The notes: a model not told the origin generated them from the sequence alone. DNA of 20,296 nucleotides from a virus (IMGVR_UViG_3300031658_000195:1-20296); one strand, 5' to 3'; positions 1 to 6,395 are shown, counted from the stretch's first letter. A program made the numbers and translations.

Positions 1-1
1 A

Positions 2-1933
2 TACTTTGATATTATGTATGTTGTTACACGTATTATTAGATTGCTTGGTGAAGAAAAGGCAAAGCAATTATCTCCCTGGAGAAATATTCGTAAAAGTACT
101 CGCGAATTCTTTGGTAAACCACAATCAACATACCATATTTCCGGTATGACCGTGATTGACTATATGGATGCTTTCAAAAAGTTTGGTTATAAGTATGGAC
201 CGCAAGAAACATATAAACTAGACCATATCGCAAGTGTTATCCTTGGGGAAAAGAAACTTGACTATTCTGAATATGGAAATCTCACGGCGTTGTATGACCA
301 AAATCCACAACTGTATCTTGACTATAACCTTAAAGATACGTGGCTTGTTGAAGAGTTTGAAAAAGAAACTGGTTTGTTATCTCTTGTTTTAACAGTTGCA
401 TATGGTGGCGGTGTTAATTATTCTGATGCATTTGGTACTGTTGGTATATGGGAAACTACAATTTACCGTAGACTGATTAAAGAGAATAAAGTACCACATA
501 TAAAAGGCGGGCCAGGGCAAAGAGCAGGAGATTTGGTCGGCGGGTATGTAAAAGATCCAAAAGTTGGCATGCATCCTTGGATTGTATCGTTTGATTTGAA
601 TTCATTGTATCCACACCTTATGCTTCAATACAATATGTCGCCCGAAACATACATGGAAAATGAACGCCAATATGTATCTCAAGATATGATACTTGAAGAT
701 AAGTTTCAAAACGACAATCCTAACTATTCTGTAGCAGCAAACGGCGCTTGTTTTTCAAACGAAAAGAAAGGTGTAATTCCAGAAATCATTGATGAATATT
801 ATAACAATCGTAAAGTTATTAAACAAAAGATGCTTGAGGTTGAGCAAGAACTCGAAAACGCGACTGATTCAACTAAAAAATCTGATCTTAAAAGAATTAC
901 AACCCAACTACATAACTCGCAAATGGCCATCAAAATTAGCATGAATTCGTTGTACGGCGCAATGGCTAATGTATATTTTCTTTACTATATTAATGACATG
1001 GCCGAAGCAATTACTACGTCAGGGCAGTTATCTATTCAGTATGCCCAGAAGTCTGTAAACAATTATTTAAACAAAATACTTAAGACTGACGCTGATTATA
1101 TTTTCTATATTGATACTGACTCAATTTATGTTAACATGGCTCCGCTTGTTGAAAAAGGTTTTGGTACTGTTGATGTTAGTCGTAAAGAAGGCGAAGAATA
1201 TCTAGATAAAGTATGTAAACTAAAAATAGAAGGAGTAATTGAAGATGGATATATTAAATTAGCAAAGCAAGTTGGCGCATATCGCCAGGCTATGGTTATG
1301 AAACGAGAAAAAATTACTGATAAATCTATTTTCATTGCAAAGAAACGCTATATTATGAATACGCTTAATTCAGAAGGTGTTCATTACGAAAAACCAAAAG
1401 TTTCAGTAACTGGTTTGGAGTCTGTTCGGTCTTCAACTCCTGAAGTATGCCGCGATAAACTTAAAGAATCGTTCGAGGTTATTATGCAAGGCACTGAGCA
1501 AAATGTTCAAGACTTTGTTGAGGAATTCCGCCAAACATTCTACAGCCTTCCGGCCACTTCGATTGGGCGTAACAGTGGTACTGATAACATTGAAAAATAT
1601 ATGTCAAGTGGAACATATAAAAAAGGTTGCCCAATGCATGTTCGTGGGGCTATTTTATATAACAAATTTCTTAAAGAAAAAGGTCTAAACAAAACGTACG
1701 AAACCGTTAAAGGTGGCGATAAAATTAAATTTGTGTATTTAAAACTGCCAAACCCAATTCGAGAAAATATCATTTCATTCCCAAGCATTTTACCAAGTCA
1801 ATTAGGTTTAGATCAATATGTAGATTATGAAACACAATTCAATAAAGTATTCTTAAGTCCAATTGAAAGTATTCTTGAAGCTGTTGGTTGGAATGCTGTA
1901 AAAGTGGATACTCTTGAAAACTTTTTTGTATAA
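2..1933 (+). CDS. 43: T4-type family B DNA polymerase gp43, C-terminal part (5' end outside window)
   Basis: Replicative DNA polymerase of the T4/RB69 family. The reading frame is open to the window edge (first full codon at 2), so the protein is truncated and the ATG at 14 is internal. The first residues, YFDI, align with the ExoII region of RB69 polymerase (ESFDVPYI), so roughly 220 N-terminal residues are missing. Numbering from the ATG at 14: ExoIII-like YLDYNLKD near 101-108, motif A FDLNSLYP at 193-200, motif B KxxxNSLYG at 307-315 and motif C YIDTDS at 365-370 with both metal-binding aspartates. The protein ends VDTLENFFV, matching the C-terminal clamp-binding tail of T4 gp43 (SLDFLFG). 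It is followed after 12 nt by a small coiled-coil gene. Unlike in T4, it does not directly follow regA within this window. Identification is very secure. Confidence 0.97.
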   Translation, partial: YFDIMYVVTRIIRLLGEEKAKQLSPWRNIRKSTREFFGKPQSTYHISGMTVIDYMDAFKKFGYKYGPQETYKLDHIASVILGEKKLDYSEYGNLTALYDQNPQLYLDYNLKDTWLVEEFEKETGLLSLVLTVAYGGGVNYSDAFGTVGIWETTIYRRLIKENKVPHIKGGPGQRAGDLVGGYVKDPKVGMHPWIVSFDLNSLYPHLMLQYNMSPETYMENERQYVSQDMILEDKFQNDNPNYSVAANGACFSNEKKGVIPEIIDEYYNNRKVIKQKMLEVEQELENATDSTKKSDLKRITTQLHNSQMAIKISMNSLYGAMANVYFLYYINDMAEAITTSGQLSIQYAQKSVNNYLNKILKTDADYIFYIDTDSIYVNMAPLVEKGFGTVDVSRKEGEEYLDKVCKLKIEGVIEDGYIKLAKQVGAYRQAMVMKREKITDKSIFIAKKRYIMNTLNSEGVHYEKPKVSVTGLESVRSSTPEVCRDKLKESFEVIMQGTEQNVQDFVEEFRQTFYSLPATSIGRNSGTDNIEKYMSSGTYKKGCPMHVRGAILYNKFLKEKGLNKTYETVKGGDKIKFVYLKLPNPIRENIISFPSILPSQLGLDQYVDYETQFNKVFLSPIESILEAVGWNAVKVDTLENFFV

Positions 1934-1945
1934 AGGAAAGCAATT

Positions 1946-2131
1946 ATGAAAAACAAAGACAGAATTCACAGAATTAAACTATTAGAAGAACGCCATAAAA
2001 AATTGCACGATACAATAAATTCTTTAGAAGCCGAAAAGGCTCCTGGGGTTTATATTAAAAAGGCTAAGGTTGAAAAACTAAAACTAAAAGATGAAATTAA
2101 TTACCTAGATAAACTTAAAACTAACAGTTGA
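1946..2131 (+). CDS. small coiled-coil protein, DUF465/YdcH-like
   Basis: Protein of 61 residues, almost wholly charged alpha-helix. The pattern RIKLLEERHKKLHDTINSLE followed by VEKLKLKDEINYL resembles bacterial DUF465 (YdcH) proteins, which have the same two-helix hairpin and a KLKLKDE-type second helix. The molecular role of that family is unknown. The start ATG is preceded by AAAGGAAA at a normal distance and lies 12 nt after the polymerase stop, so it is probably co-transcribed with gene 43. Its TGA stop lies inside the TTGACA -35 hexamer of the next promoter. The family assignment is by eye from the helix pattern; it could be an unrelated coiled coil. Confidence 0.75.
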   Translation: MKNKDRIHRIKLLEERHKKLHDTINSLEAEKAPGVYIKKAKVEKLKLKDEINYLDKLKTNS

Positions 2132-2156
2132 CAAAACACGCTTACTGTGTTAAATT
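2128..2156 (+). promoter_or_regulatory. sigma70-type promoter upstream of the MazG-like gene
   Basis: TTGACA at 2128-2133, 17-nt spacer, TAAATT at 2151-2156. The -35 is perfect and the -10 matches four of six consensus bases. It lies 35 nt upstream of the ATG at 2192, leaving room for the AAGGAGA ribosome binding site at 2177-2183. Same spacing as nine other promoters in the window. Confidence 0.65.
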
Positions 2157-2191
2157 AATTTATATAATGAATAATGAAGGAGAATATAATA

Positions 2192-2602
2192 ATGGCTGAT
2201 ATGGCAAACGACATGTACATGATGCACCACAAGTTTGGTGTACGAGAATGGTTTGAAGAAAACAAGCACAACAGCGAACTCATGGAAAATTATCTTAATT
2301 TTAGATTGGCGATGTGTAAAGAAGAACTCGATGAAACATTCGATGCAATGGAAGCAAAAGATCCAGAAGAAATTGTAGATGGTCTTATTGATCTGTGCGT
2401 TTTTGCTATTGGCACACTTGATATTTTTGGTGTTGATGTTAATGAAGCATGGGATCGAGTTTATACTGCAAACATGGCAAAAGAAGTTGGTATTAAAGAA
2501 GGTCGACCAAATCCGTTCGGCGTGCCAGATTTGGTGAAACCGTCTGGATGGACAGCTCCAGACCATCTCGACAATCATGGTGATATCGACGTCGCACTAT
2601 AA
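2192..2602 (+). CDS. MazG-like nucleotide pyrophosphohydrolase
   Basis: All-alpha MazG/HisE-type NTP pyrophosphohydrolase, expected to cleave a (d)NTP to the monophosphate and pyrophosphate. Within 136 residues the metal-binding pairs typical of the fold are visible: ExxE at 45-48 (KEELDETF) and ExxD at 60-63, followed by the helix GLIDLCVFAIGTLD. The start chosen is the ATG at 2192, 8 nt after AAGGAGA, not the in-frame ATG at 2174, which precedes that ribosome binding site. The gene has its own promoter and ends before a strong terminator. T4 uses the all-alpha dCTPase gp56 to keep dCTP out of hydroxymethylcytosine DNA. No gp56 was recognised here, so this enzyme could fill that role; that is inference and the substrate cannot be read from sequence. 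Confidence 0.85.
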   Translation: MADMANDMYMMHHKFGVREWFEENKHNSELMENYLNFRLAMCKEELDETFDAMEAKDPEEIVDGLIDLCVFAIGTLDIFGVDVNEAWDRVYTANMAKEVGIKEGRPNPFGVPDLVKPSGWTAPDHLDNHGDIDVAL

Positions 2603-2632
2603 AAAAATTAAATGAGTGAATAAATAGAATTA

Positions 2633-2659
2633 GGCAGAGCAATCGCTCTGTCTTTTTTT
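2633..2659 (+). terminator. intrinsic terminator after the MazG-like gene
   Basis: The arms GGCAGAGC and GCTCTGTC form an 8-bp stem (one G-T pair) around an AATC loop, followed directly by seven T. This is a classic rho-independent terminator 30 nt after the stop of the MazG-like gene. No clear promoter lies between it and the next gene, so it may be leaky or act as an attenuator. Confidence 0.85.
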
Positions 2660-2667
2660 ACGTGAGC

Positions 2668-2684
2668 GACGGGGTAAAGCCGTC
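2668..2684 (+). promoter_or_regulatory. leader hairpin upstream of the phosphate permease
   Basis: GACGG and CCGTC form a 5-bp GC-rich stem with a 7-nt loop. It ends 6 nt before the AAGGAG ribosome binding site (2690-2695) of the permease. The position suits a translational control element, but the stem is short and the function is inferred from position only. Confidence 0.35.
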
Positions 2685-2701
2685 AAGCAAAGGAGAAAAC
2701 A

Positions 2702-3661
2702 ATGGACGCACTCACAATATGGATGGCGATAGGATTTCTATTCGCGGCCTATGCTGTTATAGCAAACGATTCTGTACAAACTCTCGGTACATGGATTGCA
2801 TCAAATAACGAGAGATTTAATTGGAAAACTATGTGGGCAGCAGCTAGTGCTGTTTTACTTTATACTATTTGGTATGGGTGGTATATGAATGGCGGCGATA
2901 TATCTTACGGCCGTCTTAATAAAATACCATTTCAAGAAGTGCAATGGTATCACGCAATGGCCCCAGCTGTATTGTTGCTGTTAACGCGCTATGGTGTTCC
3001 AGTTTCAACATCATTTTTGGTATTAAGCGCATTTGCTAGTACGTTTGTATTAGAACAAATGTTAATGAAATCGATGATGGGTTATGTTGTTGCGGCTACT
3101 GCGGCATATGGTATTTGGTATGTCGTTAGCCGTTTGCTAGATGAAAGTAATCCAGTTAAGGAAGAACATAAAGGCTATTGGCGCGTAGCACAATGGGTAA
3201 CTACGGGGTTTCTGTGGTTTACTTGGTTATCTCACGATATGGCTAACATTGCTGTATTCTTGCCACGTACACTTGATATTCCATTAATGATCATGGTGTC
3301 TAGTGTGTTTGTTATAGGTCTAGGATTTATGTTTCGTGAAGGCGGCGGTAAAATCCAGCAAATCGTATTAGAAAAACACAATACTAGATATATACGTTCC
3401 GCCACAATTATTGATCTTGTCTATTGGGCAATTTTGTTCTTCTTCAAAGAACTTAATGATATTCCAATGAGTACGACATGGGTTTTTGTAGGTATGCTCG
3501 CGGGGCGAGAATTTGCTATAGCAAGTTTCATGGGCAAAAAGAAAACAAAAAGTGTGTTCCCAATTGTAGGTAGAGACTTTGGGAAAATGATGATTGGTTT
3601 ATCAGCATCGCTTGCTATCGTATTGTTAATACATTATGTGATTGTCCCGGCCGGACTATAA
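2702..3661 (+). CDS. PiT-family inorganic phosphate permease
   Basis: Integral membrane protein of 319 residues with about nine or ten hydrophobic segments (for example near 4-21, 43-62, 102-118, 127-143, 165-183, 192-209, 236-250, 258-274 and 294-313). It carries the duplicated signatures of the PiT/Pho4 family: ANDSVQTLGT at 21-30 and the diverged repeat SHDMANIAVFLPR at 177-189, each followed by a serine/threonine motif, GVPVSTSF at 98-105 and DIPMSTTW at 253-260. PiT proteins import phosphate with cations across the inner membrane. As an auxiliary metabolic gene it would raise phosphate supply for phage DNA synthesis. The ATG follows AAGGAG at a good distance. A terminator precedes it and another follows it, so it is a one-gene unit. 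Both signatures deviate from the usual GANDVANA, so transport activity is inferred. Confidence 0.85.
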   Translation: MDALTIWMAIGFLFAAYAVIANDSVQTLGTWIASNNERFNWKTMWAAASAVLLYTIWYGWYMNGGDISYGRLNKIPFQEVQWYHAMAPAVLLLLTRYGVPVSTSFLVLSAFASTFVLEQMLMKSMMGYVVAATAAYGIWYVVSRLLDESNPVKEEHKGYWRVAQWVTTGFLWFTWLSHDMANIAVFLPRTLDIPLMIMVSSVFVIGLGFMFREGGGKIQQIVLEKHNTRYIRSATIIDLVYWAILFFFKELNDIPMSTTWVFVGMLAGREFAIASFMGKKKTKSVFPIVGRDFGKMMIGLSASLAIVLLIHYVIVPAGL

Positions 3662-3682
3662 ATGTAACAATTAGTTACTTGG

Positions 3683-3720
3683 TGTTACCGTTAACAATTT
3701 TTGTTTTCGGTAACATTTTT
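3683..3720 (+). terminator. intrinsic terminator after the phosphate permease
   Basis: TGTTACCG at 3683-3690 pairs with CGGTAACA at 3708-3715. A second inner stem AACAA/TTGTT lies in the loop, and the structure is followed by five T. A smaller GTAAC/GTTAC hairpin lies just upstream at 3664-3678. The stem reads equally well on the other strand, but the T-run supports termination of plus-strand transcripts. Confidence 0.75.
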
Positions 3721-3730
3721 ATATTTGGGG

Positions 3731-3738
3731 AATAAATA
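3731..3738 (+). promoter_or_regulatory. possible late-type promoter box (AATAAATA)
   Basis: AATAAATA differs by one base from the T4 late promoter box TATAAATA. It sits just after a terminator and 26 nt before the ATG at 3765, a plausible late promoter position for a gene with no sigma70-type promoter. In AT-rich DNA such an 8-mer can arise by chance, so support is weak. Confidence 0.3.
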
Positions 3739-3764
3739 ATATTATATTATTAGGAGGTTCCACC

Positions 3765-3995
3765 ATGTGTACAGAATATGTACGTAAAGAAGCTAACCGA
3801 CTACACTGGATTGTTAAGGGTCATTTAATACCTGCAGCAGAAAGTGACGAAAGTGTAAAACGCATATATGATAGTTATTTTAAAAGGGTGTGGGGTAATC
3901 ACGAAAACTACGTTCATGAGGATGGGTTTGAGTTTGCATACGCCGAACGGTTCGAACAAGATAGAGAATTTGCGGCTATTTTAGGATATAACTGA
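3765..3995 (+). CDS. hypothetical protein, 76 aa
   Basis: Unrecognised soluble protein of 76 residues, rich in charged and aromatic residues, with no membrane segment and a single cysteine near the N-terminus (MCTEYVRKE). It has the strongest ribosome binding site seen in the window, TAGGAGGT, at the right distance from the ATG. It stands alone between the terminator at 3683-3720 and the promoter at 4005-4033, so it is probably transcribed as a single gene, perhaps from the AATAAATA box at 3731. No function can be given. Confidence 0.7.
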   Translation: MCTEYVRKEANRLHWIVKGHLIPAAESDESVKRIYDSYFKRVWGNHENYVHEDGFEFAYAERFEQDREFAAILGYN

Positions 3996-4004
3996 AATTA
4001 ACTG

Positions 4005-4033
4005 TTGACATTCTTATTTGATTAGTTTATATT
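4005..4033 (+). promoter_or_regulatory. sigma70-type promoter upstream of the bilin reductase operon
   Basis: TTGACA at 4005-4010, 17-nt spacer, TATATT at 4028-4033. The flanks (AAATTAACTGTTGACATTCT) match the cassettes at 6339 and 7075, but the right half of the spacer palindrome is degenerate here. It precedes the 91-aa gene, the bilin reductase and the 98-aa gene, which have no other promoter between them. Confidence 0.75.
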
Positions 4034-4067
4034 GATTCTATAAGGTAAAACAAAAGGAATCAGTCTT

Positions 4068-4343
4068 ATGTCTAGAATCGTACATTTTCCAAATGGCTCA
4101 GCAATCCACAGTGATATCATCGCTGCTTTTGATATTGCTGTTGAAAGCAAAGAAAACATTAACACTGATGGTTCTATTAATTGGAATTCTATTATTTCAG
4201 ATATAGCCTGGGATTTAGATACTTTCTACGAATTCCATCATATTGAAGAATGTGTGAAAACATTATCTGCTGAATACGACTTGGACGTCGCATACGATCG
4301 CCTACAAGTTTTAAAAACAGATTATCTTGGCCTTGCGGCCTAA
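4068..4343 (+). CDS. hypothetical protein, 91 aa, first gene of the bilin reductase operon
   Basis: Unrecognised acidic protein of 91 residues, predicted soluble. It begins MSRIVHFPNGSAIHSDI and has a tryptophan/aspartate-rich centre (SDIAWDLDTFYEFHHIEEC). The ATG follows AAAAGGAATCA about 35 nt downstream of the promoter at 4005-4033. The gap to the bilin reductase start is only 22 nt, so the two are very likely co-transcribed. Whether it works with the reductase is unknown. Confidence 0.75.
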   Translation: MSRIVHFPNGSAIHSDIIAAFDIAVESKENINTDGSINWNSIISDIAWDLDTFYEFHHIEECVKTLSAEYDLDVAYDRLQVLKTDYLGLAA

Positions 4344-4365
4344 TTATAAATTATGAGGTTAAACA

Positions 4366-5058
4366 TTGAGTATTATTTGGGACAGACTAATAGAGTGCAA
4401 AGATGAAATTATTAATATTTTTAATGAACGAGCAAATGAATTTGACGAACCAGGCTTGGTGCACTTCAACAGCGACACCTGGGTCAATCGCGTCTGGCAT
4501 AATGATCATGTACGCAGGGCACATATTGATGTAGTAGACGCACGTGATACTAAAGGCTTATGGATGATGCATGTTTGCGTTTTCCCTGTGCTTAACAATA
4601 ACGGTCCTATATATGGCTTTGACGTTATTGCTGGCAAAAACAAAATGACAGGTGCTTTTCACGACTTTTCAGCAAGCAGTGGCGGTATTGATCATCCTAT
4701 GATTGTAGGATACAAAAAATCGGTCGCTGACTTTATTCCTAAAAAACAGCGGCAATTACCCGAATGGGCAACTAATATCTTTACAGATAAAATGCTGGCT
4801 GCTGGCAATGTAAATTCAGAAGAAGAAGCAGTTGCCATTATCACGCTAGCGCAGAATAATCTACGAGATTACTTTAGTAAAATTGGTGAGTTTACAGGTA
4901 AGGGCGAATACAACGAAACTGTTGCTGCACAAAACTACTACTGCCACAATCAACAACAAAATCCACACACTCCTCGCACAATGAAGAGTTTGGGTTTGGA
5001 CGAAGCAGATGTAGACAAGTTTTGTACTGACATGCTGTTTCCTAAAATTAATGATTAA
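4366..5058 (+). CDS. pcyX: ferredoxin-dependent bilin reductase (PcyA/PcyX type)
   Basis: Member of the ferredoxin-dependent bilin reductase family, which reduces biliverdin IXalpha to phycobilins using electrons from ferredoxin. All 230 residues align by eye with cyanobacterial PcyA. RAHIDVVDA matches the LHLELAK region, MMHVCVFP (H69) matches the segment with catalytic His88, PIYGFDVIAG (D86) matches the Asp105 segment, and HDFS matches ADLS. RQLPEWATNIF matches the RELPPWGDIF region, and YYCHNQQQNPHTPR at 191-204 matches HYCTKQQQNDKTRR. The position of PcyA Glu76 is Asp55 here. The start is TTG, 5 nt after GAGG; no better in-frame start exists. No heme oxygenase or ferredoxin gene lies in the window, so biliverdin and reductant would come from the host or from elsewhere in the genome. 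PcyA-like reductases called PcyX, making phycoerythrobilin, are known from uncultured marine phages. PcyX rather than PcyA is inferred from phage context and the E-to-D change. Confidence 0.92.
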   Translation: MSIIWDRLIECKDEIINIFNERANEFDEPGLVHFNSDTWVNRVWHNDHVRRAHIDVVDARDTKGLWMMHVCVFPVLNNNGPIYGFDVIAGKNKMTGAFHDFSASSGGIDHPMIVGYKKSVADFIPKKQRQLPEWATNIFTDKMLAAGNVNSEEEAVAIITLAQNNLRDYFSKIGEFTGKGEYNETVAAQNYYCHNQQQNPHTPRTMKSLGLDEADVDKFCTDMLFPKIND

Positions 5059-5347
5059 AATAGAATTTGGTAATGTAATGATGTATCACGAAAAATCACA
5101 AACTTTTGAATATCGCGGCCGTGTCTATGATGTAGGAGATGATTCAGGCGACACTCGTCATGGAGGACCTTTTGATCGAGGAACGGCCGATAGTTATTAC
5201 GGCCGTTCGTTTGAACCGCACTATTTTGTTGGTGGAACTAATACGTCGGAAAAAATTACTGATTTAACTAGCGTTGAAAAAGAAGCCTATTATGCAGGTT
5301 TTGAGTTTAACGAAACCATTATTATGGGTTTTAAAGATTGGGGTTAA
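5051..5347 (+). CDS. hypothetical protein, 98 aa, with DRGTADSYYGR motif
   Basis: Soluble protein of 98 residues. It contains a glycine/tyrosine-rich centre (GGPFDRGTADSYYGRSFEPH) followed by a segment ITDLTSVEKEAYYAGFE that looks like a helical pair. From memory, small proteins with a DRGSADxYYGR motif occur in many tailed phages without an assigned function. The ATG overlaps the last 8 nt of the bilin reductase gene, so it is translationally coupled and belongs to the same transcript. A link to bilin metabolism is possible only from this coupling. Confidence 0.75.
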   Translation: MIKIEFGNVMMYHEKSQTFEYRGRVYDVGDDSGDTRHGGPFDRGTADSYYGRSFEPHYFVGGTNTSEKITDLTSVEKEAYYAGFEFNETIIMGFKDWG

Positions 5348-5359
5348 TGTTAATTTAAC

Positions 5360-5545
5360 TTATTTATTTACTTCGATTGACTTTGGACATACACTCATAT
5401 AACGTATTGATATTTGGCGAGGGTTGCTACTTATGCTCTGGCCTATTTCATTTACAACAGAATACCTACATATTTTTACTAAAGTATTACTATTATTAAT
5501 CCACGCATGAGAAAGAGTCACGGAATATAATAACAGGATTACCAT
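5360..5545 (-). CDS. small secreted protein with signal peptide
   Basis: A 61-residue product beginning MVILLLYSVTLSHAW. It has a short N-terminus, a hydrophobic core and an A-x-W junction that looks like a signal peptidase I site (LSHA|W). The mature part has two cysteines (ICRY and SVCPKS) that could form a disulfide in the periplasm. The start at 5545 overlaps the stop of the upstream minus-strand gene by 7 nt (ATGGTAA), which argues for translational coupling; a GGGG run lies just before the ATG. The frame continues upstream to an ATG at 5599, but that would place 18 extra residues before the signal peptide. No lipobox cysteine is visible. The function is unknown; an envelope or lysis-related role is a guess. 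Confidence 0.65.
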   Translation of the reverse strand: MVILLLYSVTLSHAWINNSNTLVKICRYSVVNEIGQSISSNPRQISIRYMSVCPKSIEVNK

Positions 5546-6027
5546 GCCCCAGCACCTATTCCTATTAGCCAACCACCACCTGCTATTACTGCCATGCAAA
5601 GTATAATTAAGATTGTGACCACAATCCCATCCATTAAAGCTTTTTTTCTTTCGATTTGTTTATATACTGTTTCTTGTCGTCTGGCCCGGATTTTTTTTCT
5701 CATTTGTTTGAGTTCGTCCATAGTACCCCAACCAAATCGCATATTAAGTAACTGCGCTAATTCTTTTTCTTGTTCAACTAATTTCTTTTCGTGAATTAAG
5801 ATTGCTAATGCTTCTTCTTCAACGCTTCCAGCCTGAAATAATTTTTTAAAAATTGGAGGATTTTTACTTTCAGCTTGGGCATGTCTAAAGTCAGCTGCAG
5901 CTGTATACCACTTCCCAAGTTGTCCTGCCACGTTTTCAAATTCTTGGCCGGCGTGAACAAATCTTTTAACAGTATTAAACGCGGTGGTGGCAGCTGCAAT
6001 CGCTGTAATCGGATCAATCATTGTCAT
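5539..6027 (-). CDS. conserved-looking tail-anchored coiled-coil protein
   Basis: Protein of 162 residues on the minus strand. The N-terminus MTMIDPITAIAAATTAFNTV is followed by a charged helical region (about 65-130, including SVEEEALAILIHEKK and MRKKIRARRQE). One C-terminal membrane segment lies near 134-158 (IVVTILIILCMAVIAGGGWLIGIGAG). This gives a cytoplasmic coiled-coil domain with a C-terminal anchor. Proteins starting MDPxSAIAxATTAF with the same layout are, from memory, common in marine T4-like phages, function unknown. The start may be the ATG at 6027 or 6021; the AGG upstream fits the second at 9 nt better than the first at 3 nt. It lies behind the only TATAAATA box found on the minus strand and is coupled to the secreted-protein gene, so late expression is likely. 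Confidence 0.85.
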   Translation of the reverse strand: MTMIDPITAIAAATTAFNTVKRFVHAGQEFENVAGQLGKWYTAAADFRHAQAESKNPPIFKKLFQAGSVEEEALAILIHEKKLVEQEKELAQLLNMRFGWGTMDELKQMRKKIRARRQETVYKQIERKKALMDGIVVTILIILCMAVIAGGGWLIGIGAGAW

Positions 6028-6092
6028 AAACCTAAATTGTTTAAATAATTACAATAATATAATTCAAAGCAGATGATTGTATAGATCATAAC

Positions 6093-6100
6093 TATTTATA
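6093..6100 (-). promoter_or_regulatory. T4-type late promoter box TATAAATA (minus strand)
   Basis: The plus strand reads TATTTATA, so the minus strand carries the exact T4 late promoter box. It lies about 66 nt upstream of the only minus-strand operon and is the only exact minus-strand copy found by eye. In T4, such boxes are recognised by the gp55 sigma factor with the sliding clamp as activator. Whether this phage encodes gp55 cannot be seen here. Confidence 0.6.
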
Positions 6101-6129
6101 AATGTGTCTAAATCACAAAGGAAATCGAT

Positions 6130-6342
6130 ATGACACCGTTAGATATATCAGACCATAAAAAAAATCACATAGTTCATATTCACGTTGACGTGAGAAATAA
6201 CGCAAAGGATTATTGCAAAACACATATGAATCAAACGCAATGGACCTATAAACAAAACACCAATACGTATGAAGACACTTTCTTTTTTGAATTTGCGCAT
6301 GACGCTAGAGATTTTTGTAGTTATTTTAAAATTAACTATTGA
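6130..6342 (+). CDS. hypothetical protein, 70 aa
   Basis: Unrecognised 70-residue protein, rich in histidine, asparagine and aromatic residues (IVHIHVDVRNNAK; DTFFFEFAHDARDFCSYF), predicted soluble, with two cysteines. The ATG follows AAAGGAAA at a normal distance. The last residues KINY and the TGA stop are encoded within the promoter cassette that drives the next gene, the stop lying inside the -35 hexamer. It is the first plus-strand gene after the minus-strand island. Its own promoter is not clear in 6028-6129. Confidence 0.65.
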   Translation: MTPLDISDHKKNHIVHIHVDVRNNAKDYCKTHMNQTQWTYKQNTNTYEDTFFFEFAHDARDFCSYFKINY

Positions 6343-6395
6343 CATTCTCTTTAGAATCAGTTATATTGATATTAACAAATGAAAAGGAATACATC
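6329..6395 (+). repeat. dispersed promoter-leader cassette, copy A
   Basis: This stretch, running from AAATTAACTATTGACATTCT through the -10 box and leader to the GGAATACA ribosome binding site region, is closely repeated at 7065-7133 with only scattered differences. Shorter matches lie at 3996 and 20194. The pattern resembles the mobile early-promoter cassettes described in T4-like phages. Confidence 0.75.
6339..6367 (+). promoter_or_regulatory. sigma70-type promoter with spacer palindrome
   Basis: TTGACA at 6339-6344, 17-nt spacer, TATATT at 6362-6367, followed by a leader and AAAAGGA ribosome binding site before the ATG at 6396. The inverted repeat ATTCT-N4-AGAAT lies at 6344-6357, just downstream of the -35 box. 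The stop codon of the preceding gene lies inside the -35. Confidence 0.8.

Noticed and set aside
1540-1788. Long minus-strand open frames opposite gene 43 and elsewhere
   Set aside because: They lie opposite well-identified plus-strand genes, lack ribosome binding sites, and show no recognisable protein features.
5388-5414. TTGACT with a TATAAC 15 nt later as a plus-strand promoter in the minus-strand island
   Set aside because: The spacer is too short, both boxes are imperfect, and it points through two genes on the opposite strand.
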